Source: Cerrena zonata (taxonomy: Eukaryota; Basidiomycota; Agaricomycetes; Polyporales; Cerrenaceae). Taken from it: a stretch of DNA of 64,000 nucleotides. Below the pieces are notes generated by a model. The model had not been told where the DNA came from. It ran no database searches and worked only from the letters and a program-made list of their open reading frames with translations. Shown here piece by piece: positions 1-11,895 of the stretch. The DNA is taken from NCBI GenBank assembly GCA_038087015.1, contig JASBNA010000014.1, forward strand, positions 620,001 to 684,000, read 5' to 3'. Position 1 is the stretch's first letter; the number at the start of each line of letters is the position of its first letter. A program made the position numbers and the translations under genes.

Positions 1-700
1 GGTGAGATGACATGAACCGGTGCGAGCTGCACGAGTCCGTTGACGCACCAAGAACGTACGGGCATCCATGATATAGGCAGTACAAGGAGAATATTCTCTG
101 GACGACCACCGGTGCTGCTAGTACCCATGATCGGGTAAATATTCCGAGCCATCCCTGCTTGTACTTGGTAAAGGGATAACGACTGTTGACAATGTTAACG
201 TCATCGTTGTCTTGGCAAAATATGCCACTAATTATGCCACTAATTTACCTGGGTACATGGAGAATGGGTTCTAAGGACGATAAATCGACCCATGTTGCAT
301 ACACGATCTCAATAGATCATGAAACATGGCCAGGATCGAAGTCGGCGTTTGATCTTGCGCAGAGTAGGCCGACCGACGTCCATTCTCGATCAGGTACTGA
401 CAAAGAATGAAGAAGTGGTGACGAGCTTTACTCGTTTTCAGATATGAATCAAGGTCAGAATGAGTCACCAATGAAGAGGGGACGTACATTGATTTGACGG
501 CAGAACATTACATTAGTTGTATGACTTGGACTGCGGTGCCGTCGGGTTAGTAGGACCTTAGACTGAAGTTGAGGGCCTGTGAACACACTATAGAACGAAC
601 AGGTGAGGTAAATATACCATCGGTCAATAATATATAGAGAATACGTACAATTTGTAGTCTATCGATTCGCATCTCCTTGAAAAACGGATGGGGAAGACGT
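1..700 (-). repeat. Relic block: gene X fragments, left edge
   Basis: No intact gene is visible. The stretch near 85-260 (an 'aaggagaatattctctgg' landmark followed by a 'gacaatgttaa' landmark) is a diverged copy of sequence found at 6,115-6,340, 15,890-16,120, 35,570-35,800 and 39,475-39,710. Those copies lie between other minus-strand gene X modules, so I place this block in the same family. Short reading frames here are not conserved between copies. The element is cut by the window edge. Confidence 0.5.
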
Positions 701-833
701 GTGTTATCGATAGTGTAAGAAGGCGGTGGCCATAGCAGAGCGTGACGGTTATACGTGAGTTCCAGAGTGCTGAAGAGGCCTTGAAGCTTGGGGCATTGAA
801 GAGTACATAGAGTCGAGGGGTCCAAGCAAGCTT

Positions 834-900
834 GAAGCAAGACAGAGTCGGAGAGGAAAACACCCTTCGATCGGTGACGTCATCAGTCCCAGGATCGACA
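834..900. promoter_or_regulatory. Promoter-like block with CRE palindrome (copy 1)
   Basis: TGACGTCA lies at 875-882, preceded by a 'gcaagacagagtcggag' stretch and followed by 'tcagtcccag'. The same block recurs seven more times in the window, always between gene X relics on the left (minus) and ZIP relics on the right (plus), except that the copy at 28,788 is followed by another module. TGACGTCA is the classical ATF/CREB-type bZIP site; the regulatory role here is inference. Confidence 0.5.
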
Positions 901-929
901 TCAGCCACCGCCACTGCCACTCACTCAGA

Positions 930-2300
930 CAGGCCGTTCGAATCATTCGACCTCCGCCACCGCTTTCAACGCTTCCCGTCCACACTCGACCTCCTCCATC
1001 GTTCTTCGCGATCTCAACCCCAGCAGTCTTCCTTTGTGCTCCACAAACCTGGTACATCCGCGTCACCCTTCACGCTATCTAGGTTGCTTGACGTGATTCG
1101 GATGAGATGTGACGGTCTGTTTCTATTCTGAACCCAAGCCCCACCGAGCTGAAGAGATACTTGGCTAAATAGTCACTTATGGCCCACGTTAGGTGCCATA
1201 TCGATCTTACCCTCGCTGTCAACAAGGATTCCGAACCTCTCTGAGTTGTCGGTTTCCTCCACCGTCTATCCCTCTCTTCTTCCCAACGCCTTATCTTTCC
1301 AGCTTACATCTTGAACCCTCTGCAATACTCGTATGCATTCCCACTCTTGGAATCCATTTCGAGCTCTCCTTTGTAGACCTCGGCCTTGGGAGTCCTTGCC
1401 GCAAGTACGTGTCTCCGTGTACTCTTCTTCGAGCCAAGTTAGAGTCGCTAAGGGTTGCAGGGTTCCGTGTTCGACGTAACACAAGCATATTTACCTCACA
1501 AAGTATGTCATTATATATTTTCTCTAAACCTCCCGCCTTATTCACATTTACGGCAAAAGAAATAATCAGTGCTCTTGCCTAATAGAACGCCGGATAGACT
1601 CTGGATGGCAAACAATGTGCCGTACCTCGCGGCTTACTAAGAGGCCTCCCGACCAATCTTCGTATAACGGCTAGGCGACGTTGACCTACGATCAACGGCT
1701 GGGAAAAGCACTGAGCAATGCTGACGGCAAGCTCCTGACGGCTCTTTCCCCGTCTAGTCCTATCGTCCCCCTTACACTTACGCCAACGAGTCAACTTCAT
1801 CATCTTGGTCTACAGATTGTCTTGCAATCAACAGACATCATATGCGTCGGTTGTTCATGTCAAGGCTTCTAGATTCAGGGAGTTTTCGAGCTCTTGCCGT
1901 CAATCTTGAAAGAATACCCACACTGAAAGCGATTCCTGATGACTCTGGGAGGTACCGATTGATTTCTGTTGCCTTTTCTAACTAGCCCTGATAGCGTCTA
2001 CAACGCATATCCTACTTCAACTCTAGATTCTAATGTATCGTATCGCAGGACATACAAGTTCATCCAATTTCTGCTCTTCGTACCTTGTCTGTCCCGCGAT
2101 CGCAACACCAAAGTAACGTAGTCGAACGTTCAACCATATAGTCAGTTGCACCGAAACATGTGCGTTGTTGAAACTTCGTCTAGACTATCGCGACGTTCGC
2201 GTAGGCTTACGGGACTTTTCTAACATCTCTGATGACTGACTTCTGATCCGTCGATGATCTCCTGTAATACGTTCGGTGGTTCTCACCAATGAGGTATCCC
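930..2300 (+). pseudogene. Decayed ZIP transporter copy
   Basis: The segment 1,195-1,265 translates, with one stop, to a diverged version of the ZIP exon that reads IGLTLAIDEDFKILFVVLVF in the copy at 16,432-18,060; here LTLAVNKDSEPL is followed by a stop and VVGFLHR. The same stretch recurs at 30,705-30,775, where the stop is absent. The rest carries landmarks shared with 30,430-31,790 but no usable frame. It is a relic, not a functional gene. Confidence 0.6.
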
Positions 2301-2449
2301 AACCGCCTCAAACTCTGAAGCCTAGATACAACGTGTTGTGCGTTTGAACCGTTAGACCATATATCTGATCCATACCATCCGATAAGTCTCTCGAATGACC
2401 GCTTTTTACACCAATCTTGACAGACGGCACGAGTATGATCCCCATCATT

Positions 2450-3960
2450 GGCAACGACAGTGATTCACATACCGAACGCGGTCGTCGGAGCTCCTGAACG
2501 AGCAGCATAACGTAGAGGCAACATTGACTGTGGGTCTTGTGGAGGTCTTGATAGTATTGTCTTAAAACTGGTACGCTTTCCTCTGTTGCCTGCGTGTATT
2601 TGATTTTGTAGGCATTTCAAATCGCTCGTCGTTTTCCCCTGGAACAACACAAATCTCTCCCTCGTGCTTTTGGTTTCATATATACTGATAATTTACACTT
2701 TTCGACCGTGATTCTTTGCTAGACAATTAAACCGAACACCTTTAGCTATCACGTTCGATCTCGCATGGCATGAGCAACAACACACATCCTTCCCCCCTTT
2801 CGACTTATTCTACTCCCACCGGCAACCATGTGTATTCGACCTCACCTTCCATTCGATATCAAATTATCTCTCCATACAAAAACATCCAAGGTCATCAAAC
2901 CTGGTAGCGCTCTCTAAACAGCCATTACATCGATTGACATGGAACTCTACTTCCAACTGTCAGTTCAACCTGACAACTCATCATCGCCCAAGAATACGAG
3001 CGTTATGAGAAGTACTCCGCCAGGCTCGATCTTGACATGCCATACTTCGAGAAGTGTGTGCATTAGCGTGACCGTTTTGGAGTTTGGTGTGCTGCTGTGT
3101 GGGTATGTTGGTATATCGCTCTTCGACGGTCTCATGTTAGGCACTGACTATAGCTTCAATCTTGTCTTCGCTACTCTTCTAGCTCACTGCTCCGCTCATC
3201 ACCTAGTTTGGGCCAAATCTTCGGGGACACTGCGTCGGTTCTTGTCCTCGTCTATGTGGTTTTATTTGCGAGTGAGTGAGTGTATTGTTTCAGCCGCCAT
3301 GTAACTGCAGATTCCCGCGCTAGATCTACAACTACACACGACTACGATAGCTACTTAGATAGGCACACCCAGTCCCCCGTACCACTCTACCCATCCCTCA
3401 TGTTGAAACGATACTTCTAGATCTTGACCATCTTCGCACCTAATTCAATCGATTCCAGTTTTATGACTCTCCACGGCATTGAGCGTTTTACAATGACGTC
3501 TGGCCCGAGGTTGCCATCCCATGTTCTACATCGCGCTCCAATCCGGTCTCTTTCTGGTATCCTTCTCGATATACGTAATCCTTCCGTAAAACTGAATACC
3601 GACCCCGGTCTGACTTTCCGGATCGCAGTATATCAAGCTTCACATTCGACGATTTGACCCGCATCTATGGCTGCTATATTATACCACATCTCTCCTCCGA
3701 GAGGAGCCTTTACCTTCAATTCTGGGACAAATATGACACGTTGCTCAAGCCTAGGGGCTCATCGATGAAATTGGTACCTGTGTCAGGTCTGAAGAACCCT
3801 CGACCGTTCTAGTGGATTCGTCTTGTATCGCGTTCGGGGTTCACGGCCTGCTCCATCTATCCCCTCTCCAATCTCTAATAAACGACGAGATCAATTGCTT
3901 GCTAGAGCTTTGATTTTCCGTCGTATCTCCCACCGAACTATCAAAGATGTGACTATTGAC
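2450..3960 (+). pseudogene. Decayed ZIP transporter copy, exon 4-5 remnant
   Basis: At about 3,065-3,120 the translation VTVLEFGVLLCG followed by a gtatgttgg donor matches ZIP1 exon 4 (GIAILEFGVILH then gtacgt). The next piece, near 3,125-3,190, resembles ZIP exon 5 and is followed by an exon-6 remnant with diverged FEGLG-type sequence. The segment 2,640-2,780 is nearly identical to 32,170-32,310. A 'ggtctgaagaaccctc' landmark near 3,787 recurs downstream of ZIP relics at 14,670, 33,267, 38,238 and 55,065. There is no continuous frame. Confidence 0.6.
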
Positions 3961-3964
3961 TCGA

Positions 3965-6765
3965 ACGTACCCAAGCTTGCCTAGTAACAAGTAAATGTCG
4001 TAATAAAATATATAATTATTTCTATGACAAACATGTTACACAGCGTAACGATTCGACAATATTTCTGTCCACCGCGACACCATGCATGCTGGGAATGGTA
4101 TGATCCTCGCACCGAAACATAAAGGGCGCGTGACAAGAACGATACATTGGTGTCACTTATGAGACCCACCAGTGTGAAAGCTAAAATGAGCCAATCAACG
4201 TCTCCCGAGTGGGCCAGGAAAAAGTGTAACATGAAGCCACCCCTTGTCCGTCAAAAGAACAGATAATCATACTAATCAGCCTACGTTTATAGAAAATCCT
4301 TGTAGACGCGCTCACCGATGGTCAACGCACAGTGTGATAACAGATGAACGTGTAATTGAGAATATGAAAGTGTAATTTTTCAACGGTGAATTGGCAGCCT
4401 AGTAACAAGGTAGAGATACCGCAGCGGGACAGTGGTATCAGCGGAGACCGTGTCCCTGGACAGTGTAATTCATCGTCTGCGTTGTGATACAACTGTCACA
4501 GGTAAACAATATGAACCCATGATCGACGCCTCCTGCCTCATTAAGCTTCGATGAGCCGTTCATAGCGAGTGTTAGAGCTACAGGCACGAGTAACAGCACC
4601 AGAACCGTAATTTGGTAAGTGAGTATGGAGATACAAACATCGATACAAGAATGTTGCTCTAGTTGCGGTAGGTAGGAAGCCTTGATAGCGGCAGTCACCA
4701 TCCATTATCAAGACGAACGTCGGAGAGACTCCTAGTGATCAGTTTGACGATCGGACGTCGTTGAACGACACGACTCGGAACCATTGGGAATGGATGTGAC
4801 GTGCCGAACCTTGTAGACCGAGTCCAATTCAGTAGGCAATTCGCATGGCCTGAGAACATGAAGGTGAGACGCATCGAGGGGGGCTGCGTTCAAGCATGGT
4901 GCGACTCTCGGAAGTGACCGCTGGGTGTTTTGTGAGGTGAAATGTTGTGTTGTGAGCCGATACAAAATTATATAAATTTGTCGAGATACTGTACCAGGAG
5001 TGTACAGATATCGATCATCCTAACCACTGAAAGGAAAGCAGCAGGTAAATTCCTCGAGCAAATCCTGTTTCGCTCTGAGGGAAGGGATCATTACTCACAT
5101 AGATACATACAAGACGAGCTCGATGAAGGATAATTTGTCTCATATAGAATAGAGCCATGGTAGCAACACATTACATGAGACGTGGTCTGGACCGAAGTCA
5201 GGGTTTGGCTATATATGACAGGTGCCATAGGGTAAGCCGTCCGATATCCTAGAGAGAAGAACAATTCACGGATGTATATGAATGAGGTACTGGCAGCAAG
5301 TGAGGAAGCGACGATAGGTCCGATTCATCTGGAGATACAAACCAGAATAACCGTTGAAGAGGTGACCAAGGTGAGTAATCAGTGGGTAAGTCTACGACAA
5401 GATCAGAAAGCCTGAAACAGAAGAAGTCGAAGAGTTCGCAATGAATCTGTAACCTCATTCGTAAGGATAAGGGTTTGTGACGCTGGATAGTTCTACAAAC
5501 CGCATTGGGCTGAAACAAGCTGACCAATGGCTCCCTCGAGCTTCAAGAGAATACAACAGTCAGACCGCCCCTTGTTCGTCGAAAGGGAACCGTGACTTGG
5601 TAGGTCAACGTTCAACATAGTGGCGTCAAGTGAGCTAGGCCAGAAGTCTTGATATCATGAGTCACCTTCCATTGTCAAGACGAACATCGGAGAGAGTCCT
5701 AGTAGTCAGTTAATCGGCCAGACATCCTCGAATGACCCGACGAAGAGCCATTGGAGAGGTATTGGTATCGCGAGATCCAACATAAAGACGGACATTGAGG
5801 TGACTCCCAGTAGCCAACTTGTCGACCAGACAGTGTCGGACGAATGACCAGGAGCCATTGGGAATAAATGAGCCGAATACTGAGTGATCGACCAAGTTCA
5901 ATTCGGTAAGATGGCGGCTTTCGCATGGCTTGAGGATGAAGGTGAGGCGCATCTAGAGGAAGGGATCCATGTAACGCTTGCAGCACGGTGCGAGGCTCGA
6001 AAGTAATCGATGGTTAATTGAGGAGGTGAGATGTTGTGTTGTGAGCGGGTATGAATTGTATGAATGCGTCAGGATAACGCACCAGGGGTGCACAGATCTC
6101 CATACCCTAAGTCACTGGGAGGACTATATCCTCTAAGTAACTACTAATACCCATAAATTAGTAAATAATCGGAATTATATTAGTTTCGTTGTGAATACAG
6201 AAATCACGCCTAGTGGGGACAATGTTAATGCCACGCCCGTCTCTATAAGATGTACCATCAACTCACATGGCTGCATAGAAAACGAGTTCGAAAGTCTGCA
6301 TCGTGTTGTCGGCTTCGATACAGTGCAGGAAACAGGGTCTGGATCGAAGTCAGTATTTGACGGCCGGACTATAACCTACGGGCCGTTGGAGAAAGGGTAC
6401 TGGCAACAAATGGGGAAGGGGCGATGGATTCTATAAACCAGAATAACTTTTGGATAAGCGACGAAGATGAGTGGCCGATGAAGACGGGAGGTTAGACTTG
6501 ACAGAGAGTCTACGACAATAACATCTCGGGCTGTGAGACCGTCGGCGTCAGCGAGATTGAATATTGAAGGTAAACATTGAGATTCGAGGGGAAGGCGTCG
6601 TCAATCTGTAAATATGCATCGTAGAGTAGGCGCATGAGCCAAGGATAGCTCCGATCAGTAAGATAGATCTATTCAATAGAGACAATACGTACAAGTTGCA
6701 ATGAACCGACCCGAGGGGAAGTGAGGGAAAGACATATGGACTCAAGATCGAGAGTGCTTCGACTA
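3965..6765 (-). repeat. Gene X relics, two tandem copies
   Basis: Two successive copies of the same minus-strand module lie here (about 4,240-5,010 and 5,415-6,110), each ending with a 'gatgttgtgttgtgagc' landmark, followed by further modules at 6,115-6,340 and 6,400-6,720. On the minus strand the first module can be read as a hydrophobic, signal-peptide-like segment (TVLVLLLVPVALTLAM) within an 87-codon frame. Frames are not kept between copies. I do not recognise the product. The segment 4,940-6,770 is almost identical to 34,397-36,200. Confidence 0.55.
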
Positions 6766-6770
6766 TAAGA
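4940..6770. repeat. Near-identical direct repeat, unit A copy
   Basis: This 1.8-kb stretch aligns with 34,397-36,200 with very few differences: whole 80-92 codon frames are identical at an exact offset of 29,457. The immediately preceding 300-400 bp differ far more often. The contrast suggests a recent conversion or exchange tract inside an older duplication. Confidence 0.8.
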
Positions 6771-6936
6771 AGGAGGTGCCCTTGGGAGAGTGGGTGAGTT
6801 GCGTTGGCATGAAGAGGCCCGAGGAGTACATAGGGCGACGAGGTACCGGTGTATCAGACAAGGTGAGAGAGGCAAGCAAAGAAGACAGAGTCGGAGAGAA
6901 CAGACGAGAAAAACTAAGCTCGCACTTATCGATCGG

Positions 6937-6944
6937 TGACGTCA
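6937..6944. promoter_or_regulatory. CRE palindrome (copy 2)
   Basis: An exact TGACGTCA in 'gatcggtgacgtcatcagtc', between gene X relic sequence ending near 6,720 and the ZIP relic that starts near 6,960. It is identical to the copy at 36,388-36,395. Confidence 0.5.
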
Positions 6945-6959
6945 TCAGTCCCAGGTATC

Positions 6960-7611
6960 GACAACAGCCTGCAGCACTCAGGCACTCACTCGACTGTTCA
7001 TTCGACCTCCACTACCTCTTCCCATCCAGACTCAGTCTATCCACCAGCCTTCGCAATCTCAATCCTAGAAGTCTTCTCTTGTGCTCCATAAACCTGGTAC
7101 ATCATCACGTCGCTGTCCCCTTCGCTCGGGAACATTACTTGACATGATTCGGACGAGATGCCCATTGACGGTCCGTCTTCATTCTTAACATGAACCTCAT
7201 CCGGTTGACGGTAAAATTCAACTGCTCTGCCTACTGGCCAAATCCCGCAGGTTGGCCTCCTCCAATGCAATGCCTTTGGGTCTCGTTGACCTCTTCAGCC
7301 TCACCCTCGCCGTCAAGTATCCTGGGATTCTCTTCGTCGCTCTCATCCTTCATCCCCTCCCCTTTATCTACCCTTGCGTACATCTTGAACAGGCTGCAAC
7401 TCACTCCTGCATTCTTGTGGCCCATCTCGAAGACATCATCTCTCGATCGTAGACCTTGGCGTTGGGAGTCTTTGCGATTATAAGTGTCTCGATACACTCC
7501 TTCCTCAATCCGCTATACAAGGGTTCCAAGGGCTTGTATTTGACCTGGGATGGAGCTGTTTCTCTAGTGACGGTATGTCGGAATATGTTTTCCCTAAATT
7601 TTCTGCTTTGA
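6960..7611 (+). pseudogene. Decayed ZIP transporter copy, interrupted by retrotransposon
   Basis: The segment 7,265-7,360 translates as LVDLFSLTLAVKYPGILFVA, a diverged copy of the ZIP exon-5 segment. Around 7,450-7,510 there is a remnant of the PLGIAVGLGVRTTYNPG segment of exon 6. The relic stops at 7,611, where the 5.9-kb retrotransposon is inserted, and resumes at 13,528. The paralogue at 36,400-37,068 is uninterrupted. Confidence 0.65.
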
Positions 7612-7868
7612 GTAGTGATCTCAGACGGCATGAGGAACGATTAGAGGCAGAGAACGGCGTCTACGTAAGCACCACCTGACAGCGTCTAAGGCGAAACCTG
7701 CTTGACAGCTTTCCCTTTCGTCGTCGTCCGCGGTGGTAGAGTCAGTATCTCTCGTACTGGTTTCTTCGCTGCCTTGCTGTCTTGTTTTGTTTTTCCTTCC
7801 TGCTTTGCTATAGAGAATCTCGGTCCTTTCCTCATAGACTATCTATATCGTTATAATCTCCGACAGCA

Positions 7869-9934
7869 ATGGCCAACCCACACCAGGCTGTAATGCCAGA
7901 CTATGCTCTGGCAGAGTACTCCTTGATACGAAATCGACTCATGCCTACCGGCTTCAACGACGAAGGAGAAGTCATAGCTTTCCTGCAGCAACAATGGCAG
8001 ACTTCGATCCAAGCTGATCGTGACCGGTGGGACCAACTGCATGTTGGCGGGGCCCAAGGTGGCGGAAACGGTGCAAACCCCCAAGGCCAAGGTGGCGGAA
8101 ACCCTCCGCAACCTCAGCCAGCACCGCAGCCTCAGCCAGCACCGCAACCTCAGCCAGCACCTCAACCTCAGCCAGCACCGCAGCCTCAGCCAGCCGCTGA
8201 TGGAGGAGGCGCACCTCGGATAGCCTTCCCCGCAATCGATTCGACTCTTGTAGCTCCGCACGAACTCCCTATGCAACCTCTTTCATACGCGACAGCTCGG
8301 CTCAAAGACAGGCAGTTCTGCCCCCTTTGGTATTTCACCAAAGAAGGGTGCGCGGAAGCAGCTAGTCAGAACATGGGTGGCTCAGAGGTGGCTTTCGGAC
8401 TCCTCTCCTCTGGCAACAATGGCATCTCTTTGAAAGCTTCGGAAACCGTACGTCAATCCAAGCGGGCTCTACTCGACAAAGACCTCTCTTGGCAGCAGAT
8501 CATGATCGGGAAAGCCCTCCTCATCGAGCAAATGAAGCTAACGGGCTGGGAAGAAGCGGCTGTCCTTTCCTACGCGATGCTCTATTTCAACTTGGACAAC
8601 CATCCTTGGCGCGCCGTGGAAGATGGGGAAGAGGCATTGATTCGTTTCCACCACAATCAGCGAAAGCTTTGGCACGCGAAGCTGTCCAGCATCTTAGAAG
8701 GACACAACGCAGGGCCGATCTGGGATATCTCCATTATCCGGATCGACGGCCTCAATCAGTGCATGTCCGAAGTAAAGAGCGAGAAGACCATGGCACTAGC
8801 CGCCAAGGTCAGTACCCCTCTCCTCTCCTGTTTCAAACTTCCTCAGCGGGGAGAAATCCTCTCCTCGAAGTTTTTCATATACTGACAGTCTCTCCTTTTT
8901 CTCCCCCATATCCAAAATCCGACCTCCACCTCTCCTCTCTATCCCTCCGATACGTCTTTCCATCCGTCACGCCCTTGCCTCGGCACGGTGTGCTTCGGTT
9001 TTTCGCATCGCCCTTCCCCGGGGTGTCTCCATGCGTCCCTCATTCACCGAAATGACACGCCGCTACCTCCAATGCTTCGTCCCTCGGACTGGCAACTCAT
9101 CCAACACGGGTTCATCGTGACCCGTGACACATCCAATGCTCGCTGCACGCCACCGGCAATCCATCCGATACTTCACCATCCAAACGGACTACCTACCCAA
9201 TGTACTTTGTCGCTGGGCCGTGTCTTCGTATCAAACACGTAACCCAAAACATTGCAACATGGTGCCGTCTCACTTCCGATATGCTCCCTCCGAATACGTC
9301 AAATCCAAACACCATTCTCTCGATACGCACCTGACCTCGGTCTCATCCAACTCGCCTCTCCATGCGGTACACACACCCTTGGTACGCGATCCAATCATCT
9401 CGCACCGGCGTCGATTCGCTGTTTCCGAATCCGCAGGTTGAGAAGCTAGAAGAGACCCTGGCGAGCAGATCATCCAGCTCAACGAGTAGCAAGCCCTCCA
9501 AGGGAGCTCAGCAGCAGCAGCAGCAGCAACAACAGCGCAGCTCGACGAACAGCTCCAAATCCCGCAAACGACAGGGATCCCCATCAAGGGACGAAGCCGA
9601 TTCTTACATACCACGTAAGGTGCGCGTGTCTGATCGAAAGGTTTCTGATGCCAACCCCCGAGCTGACAGAATGCGCTTTGCCTGCGTCATCTGTCTCTCC
9701 TTCCTCTTCCACAGTGTCCACGTTTGTAAAAAGAGCACGCTCGCCAGTGGCGGTATTGCGTACGCTTCGCGGAACGCCCAAAATCGAGTCGTCGATCCCA
9801 ACGGCCACGAGCTCTGTGTCGACTACAACCTGGGAAAGTGTACCTCCAGCAGTGACAGGCACAGACATGAGTGCTCCGGTTGTGGATCCACTAGCCACTA
9901 CGCCCAGCAGTGTCATCTCTTGTCGAAGAACTAG
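7869..9934 (+). CDS. gag: Gag-like protein of the YR retrotransposon (spliced)
   Basis: The ATG at 7,869 opens 313 codons to 8,807. A GT...AG intron of 629 bp (8,808-9,436, phase 0) then joins ...LAAK to VEKLEET... and the frame runs to the stop at 9,934, about 479 residues in all. After the N-terminal 75 residues comes a tandem PQPAPQ low-complexity stretch (about residues 80-110). The middle part has no recognised fold. The C-terminal part has a Ser/Gln-rich linker with a polyglutamine run and then a CX6CX9CX2C-H-C cluster (LCVDYNLGKC ... ECSGCGSTSHYAQQCH), the nucleic-acid-binding knuckle usual in YR-element gag. The intron is inferred; without it the frame stops at 8,885. The pol frame overlaps the 3' end. 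Confidence 0.7.
8107..8196 (+). repeat. Short tandem repeat encoding PQPAPQ
   Basis: About five 15-18 bp units built on 'cctcagccagcacc' lie inside gag and encode alternating PQPAPQ. A second microsatellite of CAG/CAA triplets at about 9,511-9,536 encodes a polyglutamine run in the same protein. Confidence 0.85.
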
Positions 9935-11888
9935 AGCTTTCACGCCCTACAAGGCGGAAGCTTGGAAAAAGCAGCTCGAAAGCTCCCGCCTTATATCCAA
10001 GTACCCTTCCATCGTACATAGTTTGTTTCATGGTTTTGATATCGGCATTCCGCCCATCTTTCACACTCGCTCACCGCCCAATAGCATTTCTTTAGCTTTA
10101 CACCTCCCCGAATTTAATCACATAGTCCATCATGAATATTTTCGCCAACGTTACATAGGCCCGTTCACGCGATCGGAAGTAGAAGCCATACTTGGTCCTT
10201 TCCAAACATCCCCTCTATCTATAATTCCCAAACCACATAAGCCGAACGCTTTCAGGCTAATTCAAAACTACTCCTACCCCCACAACCCCAAGGAAGGTTA
10301 TGCTTCCATAAACTCACAAATCGACTCCTCGAATTTCCCCTGCACTTGGGGAACGTTCGCAGCCTTCAGTCGTATCGTTCTCAGTTTACCGCCGGGCTCC
10401 CAAGGAGCAGTGAGAGATGTCTCGGAAGCATACCGCACCATTCCAGTCCGACCAGACCAGTGGGCGGGCATGGTGGTAAGATTGTCAAACGATAGCGACG
10501 AGTTTGTGATAGACACCCAAGCGTACTTCGGAGGCACAGCCAATGGAGGAGTCTTTGGGCACCTCGCTGACGCATATGCAGACATCATGAGAGCGTTCGG
10601 CGTAGGACCAATATCCAAGTGGGTCGATGACCATGTCTTCTTCCGCATCCTACGGTCGCAGCTTGACAAGTACAACGAACGGCGGAAGAAATGGAATCAA
10701 TCCATTTCCGACCATAACGGCGTCCATCACAACGGTGGCAGACTGTGGTACGGAGGCAGAGAACGTTCCAATGGAACGGTAGAAGAATTCGACGAAGATA
10801 TGTCTTTCCCGGTGCAAGATCTCTCTCGTAGATCGCCACGCTCCGAAGCAGATGCACAATTTTCGTGCAATCTAGACGATATCGATCTGATATCAGACCA
10901 ACTCGGGATTCCGTGGGAGACAGAGAAAGACCAGCCATGGAGTTCCAATTTAACATTCACAGGTTTTGTGTGGGACATCGAACGCAAAACGGTCGCCTTA
11001 AGTGAATCCAAGCGTACCAAATACCTAGCAGCCATTGAAAGCTGGAACAGCACCCGCACTCACACACTGAAAGAAGTGCAGAAGTTGTACGGGAAACTTC
11101 TCCATGCCTCATCGATATTTCGACCGGCACGCGCATACCTCACAAACCTCGAGGCCATGCTCGGAACTTTCCATGATTCCCCTTTCAAGCCCCGCACCCC
11201 ACCAAAACACACGCTCACCGATCTCCAGTGGTGGGCCTCCTTTCTCGCTCGTCCCTCAATCCCCCACCCGCTAGTAGATCCAGATTCTTTCCAAACGATC
11301 AACGCCTTTTCAGACGCTAGCTCCACGATTGGTTTGGGCATTACCATAGACGGAAATTGGAGAGCCTGGAAGTTAATCCCTGGTTGGCAGACAGATGGAA
11401 GGGACATCGCATGGGCAGAGGCAATCGCCTTCGAGCTTCTCGTTTACACCCTGCTACGATCCTGCAGCTCCACGAGGAATATCGTTGTCTTTGGGGACAA
11501 CCAAAGCGTCATCGGAGCATGGAGAAATGGCCGAAGCCGCTCAACCCAAGTCAACGCCGTCTTTCGCCGAATCCATGTTTTCCTCGATGAGCGGAACTGC
11601 AGCGTCCACATCAGATACGTCCGCAGCGAAGAAAACCCAGCCGACGAACCTTCAAGAGGGATCTTTCTTCCGAAGCATCTTCTCCTCCCAATCCAGCCGA
11701 TTCCACCAGACATCACTCGATGGGTCTCAGAGTACGACTTCGCCCGTCTCCCCAGCTCACGTTTCCAGGACCCCATTGGATACAATCCCAGTCCCTCCCC
11801 CTCCTCGAGAGTCCATTCCCAGACAATCGACGATTTCATTGCCGAACAGGAGATCGAGCACCGATTCTTCTCGGGCCAACTCGACTAG
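9648..11888 (+). CDS. pol: Reverse transcriptase-RNase H polyprotein
   Basis: The frame is open from 9,648 to the stop at 11,888. The first 95 or so codons overlap the end of gag in the +1 frame, so the true product probably starts near 9,930 or is made by frameshifting or reinitiation. The RT domain spans about residues 190-350: RLIQNYSYP, an AVRDVSEAYRTIPV block with the first catalytic Asp, and SKWVDDHVF as the YxDD-equivalent near residue 323. RNase H spans about residues 550-670 with FSDAS, WAEAIAFELL, VFGDNQSV and NPADEPSRG supplying the D-E-D-D residues. All expected catalytic residues are present. No methyltransferase domain follows. It copies the element RNA through the RT/RNase H reaction used by YR retrotransposons. 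Confidence 0.85.
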   Translation: MPTPELTECALPASSVSPSSSTVSTFVKRARSPVAVLRTLRGTPKIESSIPTATSSVSTTTWESVPPAVTGTDMSAPVVDPLATTPSSVISCRRTRAFTPYKAEAWKKQLESSRLISKYPSIVHSLFHGFDIGIPPIFHTRSPPNSISLALHLPEFNHIVHHEYFRQRYIGPFTRSEVEAILGPFQTSPLSIIPKPHKPNAFRLIQNYSYPHNPKEGYASINSQIDSSNFPCTWGTFAAFSRIVLSLPPGSQGAVRDVSEAYRTIPVRPDQWAGMVVRLSNDSDEFVIDTQAYFGGTANGGVFGHLADAYADIMRAFGVGPISKWVDDHVFFRILRSQLDKYNERRKKWNQSISDHNGVHHNGGRLWYGGRERSNGTVEEFDEDMSFPVQDLSRRSPRSEADAQFSCNLDDIDLISDQLGIPWETEKDQPWSSNLTFTGFVWDIERKTVALSESKRTKYLAAIESWNSTRTHTLKEVQKLYGKLLHASSIFRPARAYLTNLEAMLGTFHDSPFKPRTPPKHTLTDLQWWASFLARPSIPHPLVDPDSFQTINAFSDASSTIGLGITIDGNWRAWKLIPGWQTDGRDIAWAEAIAFELLVYTLLRSCSSTRNIVVFGDNQSVIGAWRNGRSRSTQVNAVFRRIHVFLDERNCSVHIRYVRSEENPADEPSRGIFLPKHLLLPIQPIPPDITRWVSEYDFARLPSSRFQDPIGYNPSPSPSSRVHSQTIDDFIAEQEIEHRFFSGQLD

Positions 11889-11895
11889 CACTAAC

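Noticed and set aside
7972..8276. Repetitive frames opposite the PQPAPQ repeat (RLRCWLRLRCWL-type peptide)
   Set aside because: They are antisense or frame-shifted shadows of the gag tandem repeat.
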